From positions 1-64,000 of the forward strand of contig JACDTU010000002.1 in the NCBI GenBank assembly GCA_022376465.1: a stretch of DNA of 64,000 nt, given 5' to 3'. Position numbers and translations under genes: made by a program. Shown here piece after piece: positions 46,177 to 57,128 of this stretch. This DNA is from Cubamyces lactineus. Taxonomy: Eukaryota > Basidiomycota > Agaricomycetes > Polyporales > Polyporaceae. Each line of letters opens with the position of its first letter. Positions within the stretch are counted from its first letter, which is position 1. The notes beneath the pieces are model-generated. The model did not search any database. It had not been told where the DNA came from and worked only from the letters and a program-made list of their open reading frames with translations.

Positions 46177-47499
46177 CTATGAACGGCTACGCTGAGGTGC
46201 CCAGCATGAGCTCCCGACCGAAATGTCCTTCCTCCATTTCAGAACATTTGACCTCCAAGTCCTTTGCATAGCTCTGCCGTTCGACGAACGTGAAGCGCAC
46301 CTATTACCCTTCGACGGAGCCCCGACTTTTCCTGGCGAGCCCGTACCGTTCGTGGATTTCACCGCGCTCATCACCAGTACTCCACGATACTCGCCACCCG
46401 GCTCTATAGTGGCGCCATGATGTTGCGTAGTACTCATCATACCCGTGCCCCATATAGTGGCAAGTAGCACGCCGATAATCTGCACGTGGACGTTGACAAA
46501 TAGGGCGTAGGTGCCGTGCACGAAGCTGCCGTCGTGGAAGATGTACACGAGCTGAATGCAGTCGAGCAGTACGGGAAAGACCAGGTTGGACGCGGCAATC
46601 CAGAAAAGGTGCGTACGCGGGACGAGAACGTCGTGCCTGGGGAGCGTGCGTTAGATCCAGGTACAACATAGGTTGGCAATGTCGTTAGGGGGAGATTAGA
46701 ACGGCTTACGCGTTCCTGTAGACGTTGGTGACGAAGAGTGCGCTTTGCCTGCATCGCTGCGTTCCATACGAGCACCCTGGCGCAGGCTTGCAAGGAACAG
46801 CGCAGAAACAAACCTGGGTTTTTTAAGCCAACACGCCCAACCACGTGGAGATGCGGCACTTACAACACGTCGAGGAACTACAGAATCCACTCTACCTTGG
46901 CGTTACGGAGGTCCCATGCTTGCTGGCTCGTTATCAGAGGGTTGAACGCGTGCTTGTTGAGCCGTCCCCATGCCACGAGAAAGTCGATCAGGTTCGCTAT
47001 TCGCACGGTCTTCAATATGGCGATGGGAGCATACATGAGAATCCGTTTGGACCAGGTCATCAGGCGTGGGGGATAGACTGCGACGACCCGGACGACGAGG
47101 GTCAGCTCCGCGGTCCATGTCGCGAGAATTAGCATGCACGCAGATGCAAGATCCGCCTTCGGGCTCACGGGTTTCGCTAATGTAGAGCTGCTCTAAGGCA
47201 GCCATGTTAGTGATCTGTGAAAGCGGAGATGTGGTATGAAAGTGCTTCCAGCGGACCTGATTGTAGGTGTTGATCACGGCGAGGGCGAGAGCGAGAGCGA
47301 GGACGATGGAGATGATGATGTTCATGATGAAGACTGGTCTCCTACGCGTAGCACGCGTTGATGCGTAGAGCATGACAATCGTCGTAGGGATGAGGAACGA
47401 GGAGAGCACCACATCGATGAGGAGAATGGTGAGCGAAGACTCAATCGCCGCAACGTAATTCAGCCCCGAGGGAGGTGGGGAGAATACAGTGGCAGCCAT
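46177..47499 (-). pseudogene. 7-TM receptor-like paralogue 2, inactivated
   Basis: Same architecture as paralogues 1 and 3: exon 1 47257-47499 (FSPPPSGLNYVAAIE...), exon 2 about 46864-47192, exon 3 about 46710-46812 (FVSALFLASLRQG) and exon 4 about 46177-46636. Two lesions are visible. At the end of exon 2 the conserved TGG-ATT-CTG-CAG-TTC reads TGG-ATT-CTG-TAG-TTC, a nonsense change at a Gln. At the start of exon 4, CGC-ACC-CTT-TTC has lost one base, shifting the frame before LVFPVLL. The rest is well kept, so inactivation looks recent. Orientation and spacing suggest a tandem duplicate of the gene at 43614-44917. Confidence 0.85.
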
Positions 47500-48262
47500 G
47501 CTAAGTGAAGAGGTTGTATCAGGAGATGGTCTTGTGACCTGGAGAGACAAGGTGCAAAACGACCCATGTTCCTATCGTGATCACATATAACCTCAAGCGA
47601 TGGGATCAACTTGGACTGTACTGTGATCTTGGCCAAAGAGGCTTGTTTGTCCGCCCGACAACTCACTTGGTCAGTTTGTGTGAGCCCGAAGGTCCCAAAA
47701 TAGGCCGCAAAGCAACCGTTTGCGAGACTTCTTGCATCACCTGGTTGTTGACGGAGCTTGTTTAACAGAGACGGAACTCTGCAACCATCCTGCGTATCCT
47801 TGTGCGCAAGCTAGGCCACGAAAGCAGGCTTATTTCGATGGACTCGAACAGGCTGCGTGCAGCTCCGTTGGGACGTTCACAGGACTAATATTTGTGTTCA
47901 GCATGGCAATCTGGATTCGTGTGTGAGTGTTATGTTCGTTGGGATCTCTGAAACTTTCCAAGAGCATACCTCTAGTGTATGGCGTATCGCGCGTATACCA
48001 CATCGTCTCGATCTCTGGAACTCGATTCTGACGCGACCCAGCTGTGGCACATAAATTTCCGTGGCAGGCCCAGATCATGGATGGTTGCCAGAACGGACTG
48101 CCTCTGTCGATACGTCTGTCAGTGTACCGACCCACATGGTTCAGCGTGTGCCGGAACGGTAGAGCAATTTAACCTGTACTCACCGACCATCATCATGAGA
48201 TCGTCAGCACTATTAGGAGTTGAAAGTATACGAACGTCGGTGCAACCATGAAGCAGCGGCGT
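47500..48262. other. Intergenic region left of the nested MITEs
   Basis: No gene or repeat recognised; the frames seen are short and featureless. Confidence 0.5.
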
Positions 48263-48269
48263 GCGCAGC

Positions 48270-49451
48270 GACTAGAGGTTAACGTCCCACCTGAAAGGCT
48301 CTGCCTTTTGGACTCCGCTTAGTCTGCTTCATAATGAGGGGGTCAAACCGTAGGTCGAGGAAATCAGCGTATGTAAGCATAATTTTGATCTCCGCAGCGC
48401 GTCGAGATCTTGACGCCCCGCGCGTCGTGAGTACGAATGGCTTCACTACAAGCCACTTTCTACTGTTATACAGTATATTGTGCTTGATTGTTGGCCTCGT
48501 TTGTGTACCGTGTAATGCGCCAATAGCCTCGTATTCAATAGAGACACATTCCTCATAATACTGACACCCGCACCAGGTGCAGAGTCAAGCGCCCTCGTCT
48601 GCAACGCGGCGGTTTGGTCGTTAAGCCTATGAACCCGGCACTTAGTCCGTTCAAGACATACCCTCTAAGCCCCGCAAAAAGTATCGCAGTACCTATCACT
48701 TCACGCCGCAGGTCCTTTGGGATATATGAGCTCGTCGTACTTCAATCGTAGGTGAGTTGCAGTAGGAAACGAGCGAGTCTTCAAAGTTCAGCCACCCGGC
48801 ATCTCTGCCATCACTCGGCATAGGCTACTCCGCTGATCCGAACACGATTTCCTCGACCTACGGTTTGAGGGGCGCGTTATGAAGCAGACGTCCGTTGTGC
48901 TCGTCCTCCCCTCACTCAATAGAGCACATCGGTCGTCTGCCTACGGGAGACTAGACTCCGCTGTGGCGCCATCACCCGGCGCCTCGCACGCGACACCGCG
49001 CGACCTCCCTCGCGAAGGTGTTTAATACTCGCGCGAGGGTTGAAACGCTAACGCTAACGCTTAGGTTGTTCTTTAATGGGCTTCTGAGTACGGTTTGGTT
49101 GTTTGCTTTGACTCGGAACAGCTTTTTGGACGCCGCTCGCTGCTCAAGTGCGCATTCAGGCCCATAGTTTGGCGACTGTCTGCGCATATGCCTCGCGCGC
49201 ACGGAACCGTGTTGCTCAAGGGCGTTTCTCCTAACCAGATCTAAGTTCCATATTAGGCATTAATGCACTCTGAGCCTCTTATCCTTCTGTTCAGCAAGAT
49301 GCTCCTCTATAGGCCTATGCGCGAGTATTAAACACCTTCGCGAGGGAGGTCGCGCGGTGTCGCGCGCGAGGGCCTGCCGTGGCGCCGGGTGATGGCGCCA
49401 CAGCGGAGTCCAAAAGGCAGAGCCTTTCAGGTGGGACGTTAACCTCTAGTA
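48270..49451. mobile_element. MITE-type element with long terminal inverted repeats, split by a nested element
   Basis: The left end ACTAGAGGTTAACGTCCCAC (48271-48290) is the reverse complement of the right end (about 49431-49450). After removing the nested insertion (48320-48953 plus one 9-bp repeat) the arms are inverted over about 130 bp (48270-48319 plus 48963-49040 against 49322-49451). The direct repeat GCGCAGC flanks it (48263-48269 and 49452-49458), a plausible 7-bp target duplication. Without the insert the element is about 540 bp. It has no transposase frame. The family also occurs inside the hAT-like elements near 2940 and 21610. Confidence 0.8.
48320..48953. mobile_element. Nested terminal-inverted-repeat element with 9-bp target duplication
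   Basis: It starts TAGTCTGC and ends AGACTA, and is flanked by GACTCCGCT at 48311-48319 and 48954-48962. Removing it and one 9-bp copy restores the symmetry of the outer element. A strong inner inverted repeat joins about 48325-48362 (GAGGTCAAACCGTAGG-type block) and about 48851-48892. A 9-bp duplication is typical of Mutator-like elements. No transposase is encoded in the 634 bp. Confidence 0.8.
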
Positions 49452-49458
49452 GCGCAGC

Positions 49459-49849
49459 CCAGAGTTACCAATACCATCCGTGTTCTACTGTATTATTATT
49501 ATAATACGCGCCGGCGCGGCGTCGCTGGTTATCGTTCATAAGTGCCACACCTGACCATGATGCGCATTACGAGAGCCATCCAATTGTTGTCCAATCATAC
49601 GATTGATGACCTACGTGAGCACCGCAAACGAATAGTTGCTGAGCAGCATCACAAAGCGACTGTGTAATGAACATGAGTGAGACGAAACTCCTCAAGCGCT
49701 TGTGTAAATCAGTGCGGTAATAAGCGGGCGCTTTCGCATGAACGAGTGAAAGTGGGCCGACGCCGAGTTTTCCCTCGCCGCCGCCAAGGCTTGTCGACCA
49801 CTGCTCTCAGTGCTCTGTCCGTCCCCGCCAACATCTCCTGAGCTTGACA
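49459..49849. promoter_or_regulatory. Promoter region of ERG27
   Basis: The 390 bp between the MITE and the ERG27 start. It has a CT-rich stretch (CTCTCAGTGCTCTGTCC) just before the ATG and an AT-rich patch near 49490-49505. No specific regulatory motif is assigned. Confidence 0.35.
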
Positions 49850-51445
49850 ATGCAGCCGTCCACGGAGGAGCTCGTCATCGTCGTCACCGGCGCGAACGGG
49901 TACGTGGTCTCAAATGTCGTCAAGTTCACACGGGCGCTCAACAGACTGCCTCAGCGGGGTCGGTTTCGGCATTTGCCATCGTCTCCTCGTCCAGCTCTCC
50001 TCTCCACGCCCTTCAGATGCGAAGCGTTACTTCGATGTTGGTCGAGACGTCGCACGTGAACTCGACATTCCAGAGCGGTCGCCCGACGCTGGCGTCACGA
50101 TTGTTATGGCGTGTCGCGACCCCAAGCGCGCGCTGGACGCCAGGGAGAAGCTCTACCGCCTGCTGGACCAGCATATTGCCAAGCTTCGGAAGGGCTCGTA
50201 CGAACACAAGTATGCAAGCGCATTCAGAAAGAGCGTGCGGCTAGACACTGAGAAGCTCGATCTTTCGTCTGTGAAGAGCGTGCTGGACTTCGGGCGGGCA
50301 GTCTCGCAAAAGTACGTGTCATAGTCAGTACTGCATGCCTTGTAGAGCTGGGATGTCACCCATGCATGTGTCTGGAAGGTCCTGACTGCTCGCAGGTACG
50401 AGCATATATCCCATCTGATATTCAACGCCGGCACCGCAACATACAGCCATCTCGACATTCTCGGCTTCATCTGGGACCTGCTCACACACCCTATAGACGC
50501 CATTGAACACCCGCGCAGGAACATGCAAGTGAACGGAGTCCTGAGCAAGGACAACCTCGGGTACACCTGGCAATGTAACGTCTTCGGACACTACGTCCTC
50601 TACCGCTCGGTGCAGCCCCTGCTCCTCGCGCACGCACGCAAGACCGGTGCGTCTGCCCGGATACTGTGGATGTCCTCCCTCGACGCGGAACCGTTGTTCG
50701 ACCCCAAGGATGACTGGCAGCTGACGAAGACGATGCACTCGTACAACGCATCGAAGTATCAGATCGAGCTCATCTGCTCCGAGCTCGAGCGGCGGACAAT
50801 CGAAGCGGAGGAAGAAGGTCGCGCGTCGTCGTGGCCCGAGCTCGTCGCACCGCACGGCGAGTTCCACCACTACGTCGTCAGCCCGGGCATCACGTCGACG
50901 AACATGAGCACGCTGCTCAACATTCCGATCCCGGGCTGGCGCTACCTGATGCTCACCGCGTTTCTGATCGTACGTCTATTCTGCACACTCAATGTCACTG
51001 TTAGTAGTACAAACATAACGCGCCTACCATTCGACAGGTCCGCTTCATCGGCTCAAAGCACGTGCTCATGTCGCTGTACAGTGCCGCGGTCGCGGCTGTC
51101 CACCTCGCGCTCGTCCCGTTGGTAGCGATCCCAACCGTGCGCAACACGCCGCACATCTCGCCCGCGGACATCGAGTACCCCAGCTGGCACTCATTCTACC
51201 GCAAATTCACGAACCGACGGCCACGTGTGCTCGCGCTGCGATTTGGCGCGGAGAACGACCGGTGGGGGAACGACTATCCGGGCGTGACGGCGGTGCCGGT
51301 ATGGGAGGAGCACCCGGACGCGGGAGAGACGCTCCTAGAGAGGTTCGAGCGGTTGTATCAGACGTTCCTGAAGGCAGAGGAGGGGACGATGTCGGCTGAG
51401 GACCGTTCCAAGAATGGCCAGGCTGTGAATGGGCGTGCGAGTTGA
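49850..51445 (+). CDS. ERG27: 3-keto-steroid reductase (ERG27-like short-chain dehydrogenase), four exons
   Basis: Proposed exons are 49850-49899, 49955-50311, 50396-50969 and 51038-51445, in frame at all junctions. The first splice restores the nucleotide-binding motif TGANGGVGFGIC. Further motifs are IFNAGTATYS (the NAG element), Ser in ILWMSSLDAE, and the catalytic YNASKYQ. A hydrophobic segment near RYLMLTAFLIVRF and one near LYSAAVAAVHLALVPLV fit membrane association. Known role: NADPH-dependent reduction of the 3-keto group during sterol C-4 demethylation, in a complex with ERG25, ERG26 and ERG28 at the endoplasmic reticulum and lipid droplets. The size of about 460 aa is somewhat larger than the yeast enzyme, with a long C-terminal tail. 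Nothing looks broken. Confidence 0.87.
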
Positions 51446-53031
51446 CGTGGACTTTGCGCGCTGCGTACGCACACAGATATATACCCATGATTCTTAGTTC
51501 AATTTGCGATAGATTGTTTCGGTGAGAGTTATATCAGGGACACTAGTGGTTCGGCGAGGACGGTCGCTGTACTCCGAGAAGATGCCCTCGCAATTATCGA
51601 ACAAGACGTACTTACAAGCTAAAGACCCGTCGTCCGTTGGCGTCTGATGTCCATTCTCTGCTGTTTGCCTCCTTCACGCGCCCTATAGAGCGATTGCGGT
51701 GAGAGGGCATGGAGACAGTTCGCCTGCAAACCAGCTCGAGCGCGCGCGTCGCGACGCGTCGAACGCGGCCACGTGACAGCGTGTTCGTGGTGTCGAGCGC
51801 GTTGTCTACAAGGAGAGCTGGTCGTGAAATCCCTGACACTTTCACCCCTGAAAACTATTCGAACCAAACCACTGAGTACCTCAACAGCTTGCTGACCTAC
51901 GAATGCCTGCGAGCACTGACGATGGGCTTAGACCGGTGTAAGCCTGAGCTACTTTGCGGTACAAGAACGTCGATCACCATGATGATTGGCCCCCGCATAA
52001 GATGTCATGATGGAGGCTTTCAATGTCATTCATCAATGTAGGCTGTCAATACGCGACCTCCACTGCGACCCCGGAATTAAAACGAGCTAGACATACGGGC
52101 GCCCCATAAGCAGCCATATTATGGCTGCGCGGACCACTCCGCTTGGCTCTCAGACATAGTCCGATCTAGGTCCGACCAGGGTCCGCCCATTAGTACGTTC
52201 GGTGCATCAAACGTCGCTGTCTCCGCTATAACGCGCTGTCAACGATGGGTCGATGACCTGAATAGCAACTGAAACGTTACTACACACCGGTGGTATCTCG
52301 TCCGTTCATGGCTGCGTACCACGTTCTTGCGACTCGAGTTGCGAGTCCCCAGCCAGTAGGCTCTTCCCTGACCGACTGTCTCTCGGGGGTTTGAGACCAA
52401 GTACTGGCGCGGGTACGTAGCGTAACTGGTGAGTTGATTTTTCCCATCGTCACCCACGCTGGAGGATCATGACACGGTAAGCACTTACGTGTATAGCTGT
52501 AGCAAGACGAGATCGCCTACATGCAATCCTCAGCTATATGCCTAGACGAACAGTATGCACTGAGCGCACATTTGCTGCAAGTATGAACGCGCATCCGCGA
52601 CGCAATAGTACGGATTGGCTACACGACTGGCTGGGACTTCGAGAATGACAGGATGCGCGCGGCAAGATAAGAGCAGGTACCATCCGCTCTTCCGCCCCTC
52701 ATACTATATATTACGACAGCTGACATCAACAGTGCGGTGAAGCCGAGCAGCTCGGTCGTTTCTCACATTGCCGATCGCTCATCGCCCTCCGGTGTCGAAG
52801 TTGCCTTTAGCGTTTATGCAGATCCCCGACGGAGGGCTTCTGCCCGGAGTTCTTTGGATTCGATGCCATCTCGGGCACAGTATGCCCAGCCGTCTTCTTC
52901 AAACGATACTAATGCTACCAGTCCAGCAAATTCTAACTGTGATGGCTTATTGAGGTAGTGTGTGCCTTGGAGGTGCTATTCTTGCGCCACTGGCCAAGTT
53001 CCGAACGCGTTCAACTTCTGTTGCGATCCGG
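51446..53031. other. Intergenic region between ERG27 and 7-TM paralogue 3
   Basis: Nothing recognisable: frames are short, no tRNA, no repeat shared with the rest of the window that I can see. Confidence 0.5.
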
Positions 53032-53038
53032 TATAAAG
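53032..53038 (+). promoter_or_regulatory. TATA box of 7-TM paralogue 3
   Basis: TATAAAG 59 bp before the start codon; paralogue 1 has the same heptamer at a similar distance. Confidence 0.5.
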
Positions 53039-53090
53039 CAAGAGCTAGCACTCGAAGTAGGTTGCTGCAACTGTGCCCGCCTCGCTCACC

Positions 53091-54455
53091 ATGACGTCGT
53101 TCATCCCACCCCCACCGCCTGGACTGAACTACATTGCTGTCATTGAGCCGTTACTCAATCTACTACTGATAGACACAATCTTGTCTTCGTTCCTCGTACC
53201 TACGCTGATTATCCTGTTCTACTTCTCAACCGCCTCTTCGCGCAGGCAGCCAATGTTCATCACGATCGTCTTAGCCATTGCGTGCGCCATCGCTCTCGCC
53301 ATAATCAATATATGCAATCAGGTTCGTGTTGCCCCGTATAACCTGCGCGTGCCGCGCAGCTCGTTGACGCCCCTCAAACAGACCAGAGCCATACTGGCAA
53401 AGCCCGTCAGCCCGGCCATGGATACCGCCTTGATGTTTATGACGATCTTCGCGCCGTTCTGCGCCGAGTTTGTTCTCGTATTCCGCGTGGTCGCGGTGTA
53501 CCCTCCGTCCACCATGTCCTGGCCTGCGCGGATCCTGGTGTACTTCCCCGTTGCTTCCCTGAAGACGGCGCGGGGCATCAACATCATCATATTCATCGTT
53601 CAATGGGTCCATCTCAAGGAGAACCTGAACAGCCCCTTATTACGCGGCCAGGCTGCATGGGGTCTCCCGAACATCAAGCTGGAATGGATTCTACAGTTCC
53701 TCGACATGACGTGAGTATCCAGACTTGTATTCGGTGTATACGCACTGGCAACGGTGCCTGTTCAAGTTCAACCGGTCTGAATGATTGTCAATTTAGCTTT
53801 GTTTCTGCCCTTTTCCTCGCGCGCCTCCGCCGGGGCACCCGCGCACATCAAGAGGCAAGCATACATTCTTCGGGTACAGCTTTAGGAGCCTCGCGTGAGC
53901 ATTGCTATGAGTTGCCGCGTGCCATAATATCTAGAGCTGACGTGCCCCGCAGGATCCCAGAGCTTTTCCTACCGCTTGCGTACTCTCTTCTGGATCGCCG
54001 CGTCCAACCTCGTCATCCCTGTGCTGCTCATCTTGGTGCAGCTGGTGTACATTTTCCGCGACAGCAGCTTCCTGCACGGGACGTACGTGTTCTTCATCAA
54101 CATCTACGTGCAGATCATCGGCGTGCTTCTCGCCACCATCTGGAGCACGAGAACGCGGAAGAGCGCGACGGCCGTCGCCAACGAGGCAAATACGCGTGGC
54201 CTCAGTACTATCCACTGGGCGCAGCGCTCGAGTGCGCTGGTTAGCGACTCGCGGTTCGTAGTCGATGTGGAGTCAGGAGGTGCAGCTATCCAGTCTCCGT
54301 CACTCGCAAGTTGCCGTACATACATAGATGAGCTCCGTTCGCTTGTGGAGCTCATCCAGGACCCAGAAGGGCGCAGCCGTATCCAGGAGCTCATTGAACG
54401 GATGGAGCGGGAGCCTGAGAAACAAGCCGAACTCGGGAGGGAGCCTTCCGTATGA
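53091..54455 (+). CDS. 7-TM receptor-like membrane protein, paralogue 3
   Basis: Proposed exons are 53091-53321, 53382-53710, 53797-53873 and 53953-54455, 379 aa, matching the exon layout of the genes at 43614 and 46177. The N-terminus SFIPPPPPGLNYIAVIE is followed by seven hydrophobic segments including LLLIDTILSSFLVPTLIIL, TIVLAIACAIALAIIN, LMFMTIFAPFCAEFVLVFRV, DMTFVSALFLARL, ASNLVIPVLLILVQLVYIF and FFINIYVQIIGVLLATIW. The cytosolic tail of about 110 residues ends in a charged, probably helical stretch (QEL-IERMEREPEKQAE). The first intron is 60 nt without stops, so it could be retained, but the paralogues support removing it. Likely a receptor of unknown ligand; the transposed and inverted location shows that the family has moved locally. 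Confidence 0.82.
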
Positions 54456-54911
54456 TTCACAATATAGCTCTCGTCTCATATTACCATCCGATCAACTACA
54501 ATCACTTGTACTGTGTATCGTTCATGTCACCACTACTTCGGTATTAGAGCCATCCTACTTATGCGTGAGACGCTTTTGGACTTGTGCTACTACGTGAACA
54601 TGCATACCATTGACGCCCATTCGATTGTATAGTTTCTTCCGGCTGATAGCACATCACTCCAGCCTCGTACTCGAACAAAGCTTTGCAGATCATCGATCAC
54701 TAGCAATCACCCGGGCTGTTCTTGTGAAGTTGCCTAAAAGGGCCAGGTTTGCGGGGCGATCACTGCACAGCCGCCTACCATGGACAAGCGCTAAGTAGTG
54801 GCTAAACGCTGGGCGCTCAAGGTTCATTCAGACCACCACCTGTTTGACCAGTTTCCGACGCCGTCTTTTCTATCAAGTCGGTTGTCGGCATACTACTCAA
54901 GCTCAAATACG
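54456..54911. other. Intergenic region before the BTB gene
   Basis: 456 bp with no recognisable feature. The frame of the BTB gene is open upstream to 54798 without a convincing earlier start. Confidence 0.4.
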
Positions 54912-56098
54912 ATGGATGAAGCCGCTGCCAGCCGCAAGCGAGCGAGGACCTCTAATTCGCAGGACGCTACGCGACCCAACGCAGGCCCGCAGTCTGGCGG
55001 TGGGGACTCCGCTGCCGTTCGGGACAAGGACTACTGGTTCGAGGACGGAAACATCGTTCTTGTTGCGCGAGGGATCTCGTTCAAAGTTTACAAGGGCCTC
55101 CTTGCGGAACATTCTTCCGTTTTCCGCAGCATGTTCCTTGTCGCTCAGGCATCGCCGCAGCCTGCAGAGCAGAGCGTAGACGGATGCCCCGTTGTCTATC
55201 TCGATGACGCTCCAGAGGACCTGCGCCAGTTCTTCAAGTTCATTTTTCCACTTGGGTCGAGTATTAGGTTCGTCTTTCTCATTCACAATGGGGAACCTAC
55301 CGGCATCCATTGTACTGACAATCGGCTGTCCTGTCAACCAGGCTGAATCAAGGCCCGGCGATCGATATCGACATGCTCGCAGCGCTCATTCGCCTTGACC
55401 ACAAGTACGAACTCCCGTCGCTTCACCAACAGGCTGTCTCGTTCCTCTCGACATACTATACGACGAACTTCGACGCTTGGGCTGACGGGGCCAACGCCAC
55501 TCATTGGCACCCCGAGCCCATCCATGCTATCACTGCTATCTCCATCGCGCGACTCACGAACACTCCGTCTATCCTCCCCACGGCGTTCTACCAACTTGCC
55601 ACGCTTCCGCCCGCAGTGCTCCTTGCTGGATACACAAGCAGTACCCCTACTCCTGCCTCTACCAATGCTAGCGAGAGCCGCGACGCGCCGACAATGACCA
55701 TGCACCGTCTCTCGCAAACAGAACTTGCGCTCTGTCTCCAATTTCGTGACGCGCTCCTTGCGCTTAATATGGAATCTGCGTTCGCGCTGTTCAAGACGAC
55801 AAATGTAACCTGCACAGCGCGGGGCCACTGTTCGATGTACACACGCCATGTGCTCGACTACACAGGCCAAGGCGAGCTTCCTCACCCCCTTGCATCGAAC
55901 CGCGCGCTCGACAGCTGGATGCCGAACATCGAGCAAGAGCACGCGCCATTGGGTTTCAAGCACCGGAGCATGTGTCGCAACTGTAGAGCTGACTTTGCGT
56001 ACCGTGAACGCGAGATACGGAGGGAGACGTGGCGCAAGCTCCCCGGGATTTTGGGTCTCACAATTGATGGTTGGGACGAAGAAATTGGCAACACGTGA
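54912..56098 (+). CDS. BTB/POZ-domain protein, two exons
   Basis: Exons 54912-55267 and 55342-56098, 370 aa. A charged, nuclear-signal-like N-terminus (SRKRARTSN) is followed by a BTB core from about residue 40 (YWFEDGNIVLVARG, VYKGLLAEHSSVFRSMF, VYLDDAPEDLRQFFKFIF), then the fungal extension (ALIRLDHKYELPSLHQQAVSF) and a Cys-containing C-terminal region (CTARGHCSMY, CRNCRADF). This arrangement is typical of the large Agaricomycete BTB families. BTB domains mediate dimerisation or link to cullin-3 ligases; the specific partner is unknown. The start was chosen as the Met just before the basic stretch; earlier in-frame codons exist. No break is seen. Confidence 0.82.
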
Positions 56099-56350
56099 GA
56101 CGATGGTCGTCGGGGAAGGTGCTCTTCCGAGTAACCGCTTCACTCGCTGCAGGCTTACTCCACATGGTCGCAGATATCGGGACGTCAAACCGTTTGCTTC
56201 TACTGTACTGATAGTGTAGCGTATACCGTACTTGTACTGATACGAACCTGCTTGTGTCCTATGCGACTGCCGAGACTAGCCTCCGTAGAGTTTGAGCAGC
56301 AGTAATCAAGAGTAGAAGGTTAAGTACAGTGATGATACAAAGCAAAAAGT

Positions 56351-56459
56351 TGACAAGAGTGGGATTTGAACCCACGCCTGGATACCCAGATGAGAAACCC
56401 GCTGAAGCAGGCAAGCTTTCGCTTGAGTCACACGCCTTGGACCGCTCGGCCATCTTGCC
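56351..56459 (-). tRNA. tRNA-Leu(CAA) with intron, second copy
   Basis: Reverse complement of 40368-40476, identical over all 109 nt including the 25-nt intron. A short T-run follows at the 3' side on this strand (CTTTTTGC). The flanks differ, so this is an independent gene in inverted orientation about 16 kb away. Confidence 0.9.
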
Positions 56460-57128
56460 ATGGTACTCACGAATTGGATGGCCAGCATGGACTCCGCAAT
56501 ATGTGGCATTTCACAGAGCCGCGCGGAACGAAGCGTATCCTTTTTTTTTTTTTGGATCTGTATAAGGCATCAGCTATCTACCATACTACACAAATACACC
56601 GCAGTGCTTTCAAACAGCCGTCTACAGAAGCTGCGGGTTTGCTCGGGCCCGCCCCCGTATTCATCGCATTCCCGCATGTAGTGCGCGTTGGTGAGATAGG
56701 GCTGTGCGAAGCGCCGTGTCGCTATGTGGGCACGTCCTCGAATGACAGCGCCGTCGGGTTATCTTTCAGAAACTGTACGATGTCATAGAAAGGGTCGAGA
56801 GACTGTAACAGCTCCTCGATGGAGGAGTGCCGGTAACGCCTGGTGTATCTGTCGCACCGGAAGGAACGAAGCGTATCAACCCGTAGTTAATTTTGACTGG
56901 GCTTCATTCTCGACGTGGCAACTATGGGTTACTGACGCTGCCAGCCAGCCATATTGCACAATCACTATGGCTGGTACTATGACTGCGTGATTGTTTTTTA
57001 CGCGAGTTTCGCCGCACATTGCATGTATATACTACATCTGAACATCCTAAGCTACAAAGAAAGGTGCATCGATATCAGCCTCGGAAATATTGGCCCCGTG
57101 TTCCTCATGACTTTCTTCCACATTCTAG
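56460..57128. other. Intergenic region between tRNA and 7-TM gene
   Basis: It contains a T-run at about 56539-56553 and short featureless frames. No gene recognised. Confidence 0.5.
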
